DNA of 59,248 nucleotides, taken from assembly GCA_000226015.1 (NCBI GenBank), contig JH154786.1, positions 67,456 to 126,703 on the forward strand, given 5' to 3'. Within the stretch, counting starts at the first letter, position 1; the number at the start of each line of letters is the position of its first letter. The stretch is from Mnemiopsis leidyi. Taxonomy: Eukaryota > Ctenophora > Tentaculata > Lobata > Bolinopsidae. Below the pieces are notes generated by a model that was not told where the DNA came from, made no database searches, and saw nothing but the letters and a program-made list of their open reading frames with translations. This document shows positions 12,387 through 24,300 of this stretch, in pieces. Position numbers and translations under genes: made by a program.

Positions 12387-15300
12387 ATGAGGAAACATTC
12401 AACAGGTGAGTCCATGATTTTGTAATCACAAATTTTTAGCCATTTCTATCTCTGTTGTTAAATTGTATTTTTTGTAAAACTCGAAGGCGCGACCATTCTT
12501 AAAGATGTGTCAAATAAAACTCAACAATTTCAGGATTGAACGACTTACAAGATGATTTCAAACAGTTCCTTTTGGCCAAGTTGACAACATCTGTCCAAAA
12601 GGTAATTTCTCGGTAAGATTAAGGTATCATAAATGCAGTGAGGTAGTGTGACTGTGGAGGGTTGTGTCGACCCCACCCGCCACGACCCTCTTTGTGGGTG
12701 GTATGTGTCCCCACCTTTTAGGCCCACTAAACTGCATGTATGTCATGACCGACAGGAACAGTAATTACTGGGCCCGTCACACTCTTTGAGTATCGGCACT
12801 GACATGTGACGCGCGTTGTTACTGCTTGCAGTAGTTGGTGCGCGTATTGATTCGCGCGCGCTTTTCACGTATGTTCCCTTGTAGAAACGGTCTGCTTTTG
12901 ACGTAAAATATATTTCAAGCATGACAAAAATAGTGATGATCTTACGATTCAGGCTTTATAGTTTATGCTTCTGAGATAGCGTCCTAAAACTGTTCTCCTC
13001 TTTTCAGCTACGAAATGATCATGAAAACTCTGCTCTTCAAGTCGAGTTCTGCCGAAGAATCGAGATGGTGCTCTTTTTTGGTGTCAAAACCAGGTCTGAT
13101 TTTCTAACGTCTTCAGCGGTTCTCCTATCTAAAATTTCACTCCAGTTCAATCATACAGTCAATATTCATTTATAGTTGCGATAGAAACCCTAACATGACT
13201 ACGACTCCATACGTGTAATTCGACGTTCTTGTCCACAGAGCATTCAAATGGAGATCGGAGGCTCAAGATGTTTGGAACTTGCTGAAGGAAATTTCTCCCA
13301 ATCACATAATTGAAGATATTATGTTACTGAAATCTGTGAAGACAGATATAGGGAGAATTCGAGCATGGATCAGGGTTACTATTAACGAGGCAACTTTACA
13401 GAGTTACATTCAACTACTTGACGATCACAATATAACGAGGTTGGTGCATACAATTATCATAGGAGCGGAGTAGTTAGCGTTAAACTTATTAGCGTTACAA
13501 TTATTTCTCTCCTTTGGAATATATTTAAAGAAATAAAATCAGCCGATGTGTTCGAAGTTTTAACACAAAATTACGCTGTCATCGTGATAATTTTGACTGC
13601 CAGACTCCCATAATGATAATGAAAGAATGGATCAGAAGTTTTATTTTCCTCTCTTTTTCAGGAAGTATTACGAGAGCAACGCGGTGTTGAACAACAGAAT
13701 TCTACTAGCTGAAATTGTAAACTTGGTATCTTTGATTACAGCATCTTCATGTAAAGTGATCTTCAACTGTGACTCATTCGACTTCGACGTTGCCCCGTCA
13801 GCTCTAGAATTACATAGATCCAGCCTGCCCGACATTACAGCGAGTGCAGTAAAGCAATATGACAAGGAGGACACTGTATCGGTTCAAACATCCACAGAAT
13901 CAGCTACAATATCCAGCAAATCTGAAGAGGTGGATGTAGAGCCTGTCCCGGCTGAGGAGGAATTAGTAACAACTCGTAACGTTACTCCTGATACACTGGA
14001 AAATGTAGTTACACAGACAGAAGATAAACTTACTGATGAAGTTCCGGCTGTTGTAATTCCTGACGTACAGGATGAAGAGAGCAGTGTTCAAGTTAATGAA
14101 ACTGAAAATGATATCGATGTGGATGGTACAAGTAATATTAGTTTAGGTGACGCTAAACAAATTCCAGCCTCAACTTTAACTGAAGACTCGACGTCTCCAA
14201 AACTCATTGACGTTCGGAGGAGTCCTGAATCTTTCTTGTCTTCCCCTGAAAAGTGTCCAATAGCCGAGGAGGAAACAAATGAAATGGCTAAAGATGACAA
14301 TAGAGTTACCGAAAAGTCCATATCAGTGCTAGGCTCTCAATTCAGAACTGCAACAGTCATCAACTCTGTGCCTCTGCTCGACGGTGTAATTTCTGAACAC
14401 TTGCTTAACATGGGAGAAGACAAGCTCTTCACTGGAACACCTTCTGATTCCCAACTGATAGAGTCCGAGCCGTCCACATCCAACCTGGCCACCTTATCCG
14501 GCTCTCCCACGGAAGTTCGGGTAGACTCAAACCAGGACTCCCCTCTTTACAGCGACGAGGCTGGTGATGAAGGTGTTGAGGGTTCTGGAGAGAACTGTGA
14601 GGGCGATGTTCTGGACCCAGGGAGTGCCATGTTTCCGGACAATCTGACCACATCTTCTCCCATTAAAACTGACGTGGACACGAAGAGAGCACCTCCCAGT
14701 GGTAAGTTTTGTTCGTTCAGTTGCTTTATGGAACTTATGTCGATGCACTGCTGAACTGCGATTTCAAAAGCGTATCACAGAAGTTTTTGTTGGGGCCAAG
14801 AAAGAAGTTATTTCAAGAATCTACATCCATTATCCAAACTAAATAGGTTTCTTCTTATGGCGGTTTGCAAAGAGCCTTATGGATATGTGAGTAAAAGTGA
14901 TTAAGTTTCACAGAACTGTATCTGCAGCGTCCCGCTGATGCATTCAGTTCCATTAGGGAATAAATTCTTACCAAGTTTAATTACCTTTCCACTGTTCCTC
15001 TCCTGATTCTCGGTTCCGTGCCTTGGCGCCCTTGAGTCAGGAGTATGACTTACATTTTATGCGACTTGGCTGTCGTTCAAAACACCTCAAATTAACTTCG
15101 TTAGCCAGACTGTAGATGCCGGTTTTGTGTAAGGGAACGTACTGAACCTTCTTCTGATAAAGTTCCTAGCAGACAGACTTGTTGGGATTGTGTAGATTGG
15201 GCGGGAAAACTACCGCTCATTGTCTGAAAGTATCAGTTTACATTAACTAACCATTGACAATAAGGTTCATGTTGCCTGTTAGTGAACCCTGTTTTTTTGT

Positions 15301-18300
15301 TTTGTTATCTAAAATTTTATTACATTTGACGTTAGACTGATGTAACAGGTCACATTTTATCTTGCAAATCTTGTGACTGCAGTTCAGAGACAGTCTGCAG
15401 CACCCTTCATCTTCTTAGATGATCTCATAGCCTATCTTGTGATATCCATCATATTTACTTATTTCCATCAGCTGATACCTGACAATACAGATCACAATCA
15501 AAAGCAGGCACTTTTCTGTTTTTGTTACTAATATAAAGATACTCAGCAACCTTCCAGTCTACTCATTTATAGCATTAGCCTAGACAGTACCGCTCTTTAT
15601 GCGACCTAGTCACTGTCTCAAGAGATCCATCGTGCAGATGTTGTTACCTTTTTTTTCTACTCGTCAATAAAATGGTCATAGTAAGTCCAACTGCAGCCTT
15701 TTTCCTGATAAGTATCTTCGTGGATCTTTCTGCTTTTAGCTACATTTTCAGGTCAAATATCAAAACTGCATAGATAATGCGTGATGATCTTATCTAGTGT
15801 AAAGTCTATAGATGTATAGTAAGAAATTTGGGTTGTTATGATTGTTTAGAGCAGCCTAGAACGGTGATTTGCAAAATATACAAAAAATGAAAATTGCTTA
15901 TAACTGAAAGTATTTGTATTGATCTTCGTGGTTTTGTCTGCTTTTAGCAGCATTGTGGATTGAAAAGTACATGCCCTTTGCCGATGTTACCCTGAAGCCT
16001 GAATTCACAAAACGCTCTACTTTAACATTCGCCAATAATTCCTCCATCTCCATAAACTTGTTGATTACGTCACAGTTAAAAGATCCCCACTGTTATGGAC
16101 TCAACTGCGGGTGCTTATTAGATTGAACCCTCTCTCAGTGCCATTGAGGGAGATATTACTGTCTCGTGACCTACAAACTAAGCCTACAAATCCAGCTTTG
16201 TCCATCGTCGTGCTCTAGATAGGAGAGAGTGAGTCGAAACCCGTGATCGCCTCAGTTTGATTAATAACATTCCCCGGCGACTTAGCTAATTCGTGTATTG
16301 TGTACTGTGGTTTAGTTCACCACTAGGATCGCGTATTGTTGGGAGATAGTTGTGTGTTCCGCGCTGGAAGGAGAGATAGAGAGAGGATAATTGGCTTGGA
16401 TTAACTCGAATTGTCAGGTACGCTTTAAGTTGGTCCTCTCGACCTTTTTTAATCAAAGTGATATAATGTAGTGTTATGTGAATCTGTTCTTGAAATTCGA
16501 AAAGAGCGCGTCCGTCACTTTATTGTAGCTTTTCTCAGAGAAACGTAACAATGATTTACAGTGTGGACGGTTCGACCCAATTTGCCAATCCTTCCGGTCG
16601 AATAATGAAATATTCAACCGCAATTTGTTTTGCAATGAATTTTTAACGTGTACGTGTTATCAAGTATTACGGATGGTAAAAGTGGTAATCGAAGTATAAT
16701 GTTGTCGGATAAATCAGGTTTATCCACGCCTTTTTTAAGAAGTTCCTGTTCCCGCCCTATAATTCTGGGTATTTTCCCTTTTACGTACATAAAACTGTAA
16801 ATTTAATTTCAAGGGAATTGAGATCAAGTTCTTTGTAATAAAAATATGCAGAGTCGGACCGTTGGCCAGTGGTTGCAATTTGCACGGTTACATCAGTCGA
16901 ATTGAAATCTTCATTCTATTGTCTGCCTCAATTTTCCTACTATGTAAGAAAGTTCTATTCAATAGTTTATTTACAATCTTATGTGAAGGAGCTAGGTGAA
17001 TATGATGTTGTTCAATATGTTTTACCCAGATAAGTTTTAGTAATATGTGCAGCTGGTATATTCCTGCATATTCCCTCCAAATACATGGTTAACACCAAAC
17101 TTTTACAGAGACGCTTTCTCAAAAGTTATTTCTTGTATTACCCTCGGCAAAACTTCGAAGTTTTAGGCCCTAGTAAGTTTTAGTCGTGAGTTTATGGATA
17201 TTATCTAATTTGTTATTGACAGATATGTATCTAGCGATTCCCAGTCTGCTTAACTCGATTGTAGAGTGATTCTTTGCTTTGAAATACGAGCCTTACTTAT
17301 CGACACAATTTACAGTTATCGTAACGCGAAACAAACAATACAAAATTGATGTTTCCACATGTTTCCAGTCCACTAGACGTGAAACCTCGCTCTTCAGTCA
17401 CAACATACCTCAATACACATGTATTTCTATAATAATGGGCACTTGTGAGTCAGGAACGATGTACCTATTAAACCTAATTAGGAAAGAACACGTACAATTA
17501 AGGGGTGGAAAGCACGCTAATTGGTTTTGAGGCGGCCCCATTAGGAACCCATACAAACACAATGTACTTAGCTTTATAGTTCACTCTAAGTCCCGCCCAT
17601 CCTTTAGTACTTGTACATGATAACATCTTGTTGGAGCTCTGTTAAAGCTCTGTTGACGTATTTGCGCGTACATGAAAAGGTTTGCTTTGTAAAAAGCTAA
17701 AACTTTTCAGTCTAAAGCAGTTAAGTCGTTGATGTAGATTCCTAGTCCAACTCGATTTTCTCAGTCTTATTTGATCACGTATAAAACTTTGTTGTATTGC
17801 TACAGTCATCCATCTGTAGTTTTACTCTTGCTTATTTAAAAAACACCACGTTCCATTAGAGCTGGTCGTTGAGCAGTAACGTGTAAAAATAGCTGACATT
17901 CTCGCTTTTTTTGCTTCATTCATTACCAGATGGCGTGTCTACTAATTTTTGTGCTTACTGACAGTTGATCTTTTAAATACGAATTACGAGGGCACCGAAT
18001 TCGCAATTATCTGCTGACTCAGAATGGTGCTTGTAGTTGTGCAGATATCACATCATTGTATTTGGGTACATTTTACAGCTATACAGCGATGTTTATCTTG
18101 GCAAAGAATTAGTTCAAAGACAAGTGCTAAATAGTGTGAACTATGGCTGCAATAAGCTTGCTAACGAGGTTACCTTGCTCAATGTTGCTCCCGATAGCTT
18201 ACTCGACCCAGATCTGACAAGTTTTTATCTTGCCCTGTTTTCTGTTTTATCGTTACATTGAAACCTTTATAACCGTTGTAGCATAATAGACTGATAAGGA

Positions 18301-21300
18301 TTATCTGGCCAACCTATAAACTTCTAGTTTTATCATTTGAATAAGATAAAGAATATTTTTTGACCTGTTTGGAACAAACTGTTATGTGGCAAATACCAGA
18401 ATAGCAGGATTTTTACAAAGGTTGCTTTGTAATATTGAATAAAGTACAGTGTACAGTGTACATTTTTAGGATTCCTGCACTGCATTACAACTGACTATTT
18501 TGTTCAGTATGAAAGTACATTAGCTCGCTAGGCTGGGTATTCAGCTATAGGAGAGGTTGCTTTATCCTGCGGTATTGGCAGCGACACAGCTTTCTAATTA
18601 TACCTTATACTGATGCTGCATTGATCACTCCGATAACCATCACTTTTTTCCCAAATTAACAGCGAATTATTCTGCTTTTAGTGCCACTGCACTAAACTTC
18701 TCAAGAATTTCAGTTATAGAATTAAATCTCAAAATGCTATATTCGTGGGAGTCTTCTAAAAAATCCATCAAGTTCGCATTAGCGTGTCGCAGTTAGCTTG
18801 GCAAGATTATGAGGTTATAGAAATTCGGACGTTTTATAGGACAGGATATTTTATAGGACAGGATATTTTATAGGACAGGATATTTTATAGGACAGGATAT
18901 TTTATAGGACAGGATATTTTATAGGACAGGATATTTTATAGGACAGGAGGATATATTAGTCTTTTGTGTGTTGAGCGCTGTGTGTCTCTGATGGTCCCGA
19001 ACTCTCATAGCGAAACGACATGTATTGGAAGTTACAGAGAGTGGCGGAAAGACACTACTCCGATAGTATCTTCGATTACGTTATTCTTGGTGAGTATCAT
19101 TTCTCGAGCTGTACCTCTCACTTCTGTTTGTATCTTTAACTTTAATATCTTCAAATTTTGATGTTGGTGGTCAGAAGAGAAACGCACAGATAATAAAAGC
19201 TTGAAATCTTCGTTTAATTACATCATTAGAGCCTCAATAAATTTGATGTATTTGTAGTGTTGTAATAGTTTAAAACACAGAAAAACTTCAAATTTTAGTA
19301 TATTCAAGGTCAAACGAGAATAGATTATATTCTAAATCAGCACATGATCCTAGTTGGTTATCAAGAGACCTCGTGATCAGTTAATACAGACTGAACAACT
19401 ACTTTAATTTTTAATAACATTGGTGCTGGAAGTAAAGAAATGATGGCCAATGCTTATAGCGACAATTTTCTTACTCTATTTTTTGGATCGAAGATCAATA
19501 ATTCCAAATATGTCGCGGCGTTCTAGCCGCCCACCATCCATATTCATGAAATTGTCTTGAAATAGCCCAATCGCAAAGGAGAGATCTAAAACATTGCTTC
19601 CTTAGAATTCTATACGTTAAAGCAATTTCTCTGTTTCCAATCGACGGTTAATCATTAAGGCGGGTCTACAGTTTGTATAAGAAAGGAACTGCTCCATTTA
19701 CCGAGCCTGACTTATCTTGTCGGACGATAAGTAGCCCTCTCATTTCCAGAATGATGTTCTGATAGCTGGACTCGGGAGATGTCGCAGGGTAGTGGAGGGA
19801 TGGAAACGGAACCTTCCGAATCAGGTCTAATTTGTTCTGCTTCAGTCACGTGACTTCGTGCTGGTTTTGGTGACGTCACCTGACCAGCTCCGCCCACCCT
19901 CCCACTTAAAGTTCTCCTGCTTTGTATTTGTGTATCTCGCCATCTCTCTCTCTCTGTCTCTCGGTCACTCTCTTTGGGGTACGGTTTAACCATTCCTCAT
20001 TCTTATTTTTGCTTTAAAGCTAACAAAACCCAGAGCTCTCTAAATCTTATTTCTTGTGGATCTGCATTCTTGAAAACGTCACTTCTTTCGATATATATTC
20101 GTCAAAAGCGACGTTTAGAATGAATATTTCTTCATGACCGACAAAACGACCTATCTCATAAGTAACTTCTACCTTCTCCTCATCTTTCTTCTCATCTCTA
20201 AGTCGTTATAAAATGACAAAATGACAATATTCCTGTTATTAAAGACATTTCTTGATATACTTAATTTTCTGTAAGGTCGAATTTAACCTTTAGTGAAAAT
20301 TGGATTGATCTCTTCTCCTCAAGGTTTGCACTTGCAAAATATTTTAATTCTGTTTATTCACCGTTTTGCTTATTCCAACCTAACCGGTAAAATTTTCTAC
20401 TTTGAAAGAATAGAGGCGCTATTTTTGGGGTAGGTTCACAATGGGTAGTTAGATACAGCAAATCAATATCGAGCAACGCTACCAAGTGATATAAAAAGGA
20501 TAAAGGATTTAAGACCCCCCCAAAAACTACCTTTCCCATTGTACACGATAAATCGAGGCCGGCTAGTGCGAGGATAGCCAGATGAGAGCACCTCCACAAC
20601 AGACCCCCACAACAGACCCCCACAACAGACCCCTACAACAGACCCCCACAACAGACCTCTACAAGAGTGTTGATTTAATGGTGAAGTAACAGCCGAACAA
20701 AATATTTTAATTAACATTCTAGTGCTGCTTCCGCCGAAATTAAAGGTATTTTAAGCATTATGATAAGGTATGTGACAACAGATCAAACATTACCCAAATT
20801 ATCGTTTCCAAATTCCACCGACCCTATTTCGGGTTACGAAGATAATCTTGTCGCTTTCCACAAAAAAGAGGAATGCAGGTGAACCTTGACATAATCGAGT
20901 TAATGAAAAACACCTGACCTGTGCAGGCCCGCAAATTAGCGTACAGCTGGAGAGTGTCTCTTTTCTGCTTGTCCTATTTTATCTCGCGTGCTTGTTGGAG
21001 AGCTTGTACTTGGTATTGAGGTTCTAGTGTGTGTTCAGTCATCATGGACCTTTGGCTTACTCCTACTTTTATCTCTAAGAAGAAGCATTGTTCAAACACG
21101 TTCAATATATTCCCAACTGCGGGTAGCTTAAATCTTCTCTCGTCAATAATTGATGACTAATATTCTGTTTTTTTCGCTTAACTCTTCTTGACTAAGCTGG
21201 TTTATTTTTATTGTTTTGTTCTAAAGACCTATCAATTTCAGATTTGTTGCCAGGAACACCAAAAGATAACTTGATATGCGATGAAGAGATCTACGACTTA

Positions 21301-24300
21301 AGGAAGAAGATGGGAAACTCCCTCCAAACTTCGCGGGTTAGTCTATCTGTCTGTTAACCTGTTTGTTTATCTGTTTACTTATTTTTTATCGACAATTTTG
21401 TTATTTGCTATTGCCTGAACCTTATATACTTGATATTAATAATACTATATTTCAAGCAAGGAGGTCGGAACAGTAAGAGAGTCATTACCCATTACCAGTG
21501 AATGTCACTTTAATTCCCCTCCCCCTTCTCTCAGGATAACATGTCGGAGATGTTAGCTCAGAAGGTGGCTTTTGAAGATCCGTACGAGGATGTCAGCAGT
21601 GCAAAGTCCCTCAGTTCCTCCTCTCACACCTCTCCTTTCAATGAGACTGACAGTCGAGACAACATCCTCCAGCTCCTTGAAGCAGGTTAGTTCTCCCTTT
21701 CTCTTTCTCGTTCTCTTTCTCTTTCTCCAGTTCATTCTCTATGTCTTTCTCTTTCACTTGTTCTTTCTCTTTTACTTTTTCTTGTTATTTTTCGGTATTT
21801 GTCCTCTCGAATTTTTCTAAAATTCAAACAACATCATTTTCAGAGCCAGATCAGACAAACGGACCAGCTATCCCTATATCAGATCACAGCTCCCCCTCCC
21901 AAAGTGCACCCCACGAGCCACACTCTCTCGGGTCTTCACTTTACAGACTGTTCAGCAGAGGAAACACCGACCTCAGAACTGCTAAAGATGAAAACCTCTC
22001 CAACCTAGCCGAGATTCACAGCGCTGTGGTGGACGATGTTCCCGTCTCTGCTGAGGAGCAGTACAGTGCTCGTAATTACCTGCTGGGGGCCACGCGCGCA
22101 ACTGCTTCGTACACGTACGAGTCAGCTAATCAGTGGTACGCACTGAGTAAGGACATGTGGTGGTGGCTACAGAAGAGGGTGATAAAGGAGCACGAATGTC
22201 AACATCCTGTCCCTCCGCGAGATTCCCAGATGTGAGTTGTTCTTGAGAGAAATAACTCTTTTTGGCATCTTGCTTGTACTCAATGAGTAATACTCATTGA
22301 TGGAATGTACTGTGAATTGTTAATCCTGATATACACACTGTAGCTACACTTCACACATTAACTATCTACTCAAACACTCGTATTTCAGTAACGGAAGTCC
22401 CAACTCCTCCCTCCTTGACATCTGTACAGAGCAGTGTGCGTGCTGTAACGCTATCGTTATCGACTACTGCGCCAACGACCTACAAGATCCCGACTCCATC
22501 CCGGTGTCAAGGTCGTGTCCCCCTTTCTCCAGCATCTCGCAACACATGATGCAGTCCCCTCGATCTCCGGTAATTTTGTGGGGTTTTGTGCATTTTCTAA
22601 CTTTGTTCATTTGAACAGGATTTCAAAATTGATATATGTTTATTAGTATAGTTTTCTAAATTCAATTCTTGAATATTCTAGAATGGCATCATACTCAACA
22701 ATCAATATACTATGTGATAAGAAATTTGTTCGAGTTACGAATTCAGAATCAAAATAAACGTCTATGGCAATCCAACGGAGCGCGTAGGAAGGTAGAATCA
22801 GCCGAGTCACCTGACCCGCTTATCATTTCCGTCAACCCAGTTTATTTTAAAACCACATTCCTTCTGGTTGTGAGATTCTGATCTGACTGAAAACGCAAAG
22901 CCTGACACTTGAACTCAGTATGCTGTCCCTTAGTGCAATAGTGCATTTTAATTCTGTAAAAGTCTGAGAGTCTGTAATGTTTTACTCGGTTTTTGGCTCC
23001 TCTTTCTTCTTCTGCCACTCATGATCGGGCACCTGATGTTACATTAGCTTGTGAGAAGTATTTGCTTAAGCGGGCCTCCAAATCGAGGAATATCTGAAGA
23101 TTGATATAAGTTGAGTAGTGAGTACTAATTAGATAAAAACAAGGCCGATATTACACTTCTATTGTACACTTAAACACGTGTTGTCCTATAGGTTATTTGA
23201 AGAATGTTCATAGACTCCAGTATAAAACATCTTAACTCCCCTGCATCTCAAAACACCAAATCAAGAGAACAAAGAAAACAAGCTACCCACCCGGGGATCT
23301 CTCTGTTCCAGCTCTATCATGACAGCTCCCCCCACAAACAGCCCCAGACTGAGGATGATAACCAGTATGAACATGGGACTCAGTAGGAGTAGACCCAGGA
23401 AACCCAGAGGGAATGTGATGAGGGTCCAGAACATGGCCAGTAGACCGTGCTGTCCCCAAAGTGGGCGGTACCCCGCTGTTATGGGCTTCTGTTCCTCCTC
23501 TCCTCCTCCTTTTTTCTCCTCGTTGTCAGCTCCCATCTTGAGTGTGTTCAGTTTTCCTGTGCAGTGTACATTAGTTATTTTTCGCAATTATTAGACACTT
23601 CCCTATAGCACTTCCCTATAGCTATTGTTATGAAAAAAACTGATCTGATATTGGCATACCTTACGGTATTTTCTGAATTTGTGTCTGTTTTCTGCTAGAA
23701 TAAAAGCAACAAGTGCCCAGCAAATAATCAGAGGTATGAGTAGCAACCAAAGAGGGAAAAGTAAGATAACCCCAAGAACCGCTAACGGAAATATCAAGAT
23801 CAGTAGAAATAGAGCAAAGTATTTGGCTACTGACATGCACCAAACTTAGTGTAGATCTTTACATCACCATAAACACACCTGTAAGACTTTTTTAAACCAG
23901 ACTATAAGTTTTTGTTTTTATCCAAAGTATTTAAGTTTAAACTCATTAGGGGAACATCCTGGTATTATGATTTCTATTATCGCTTATTGGCAAGAAGATT
24001 AAGAAGTTTCTTTTATGAAATTTGAAAATATAAACAAACTTAGGTACCTCGAAAAATCTTTCAATGTTTTGAGACAACCCAAAGCTGGCGAACGCACGAA
24101 ATTCACAAATTTAATATAAGAAGTAAACCAAGTTAGATCTCCAGCTGTTTCACGGCCAGGGTGTCTATCGCGTCATTTCCGGTCCTATTTATAGATTTGT
24201 CAGTGTAATCTGCAGCGAAGCAGTGAATAAACAGATAGATAAGCAGAAGAACACAGGAACTAGAAGATTATTTTTGAGAACTCGGCTATTTTAGACGATA

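Larger units (their letters stand above)
14702..21241 (+). other. 6.5-kb intron of the PLEKHM/DEF8-like gene
   Basis: No convincing exon was found on either strand. It contains a 17-bp minisatellite (18831-18948), a 13-bp repeat (about 20594-20660), and a GC-richer stretch around 19790-19930 with TCACGTGA and TGACGTCA palindromes that could be an internal promoter. A PH-domain exon cannot be excluded, but none with matching phase was recognised. Confidence 0.5.

Noticed and set aside
19712-19993. 93-codon minus-strand frame rich in Arg/Glu
   Set aside because: Its start is a simple CTCTCT/GAGA tract, and no splice sites or homology support it.
14702-21241. Search for PH-domain exons to complete a PLEKHM1 architecture
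   Set aside because: No open segment with PH-like residues and matching phase 1 splice sites was found on the plus strand.
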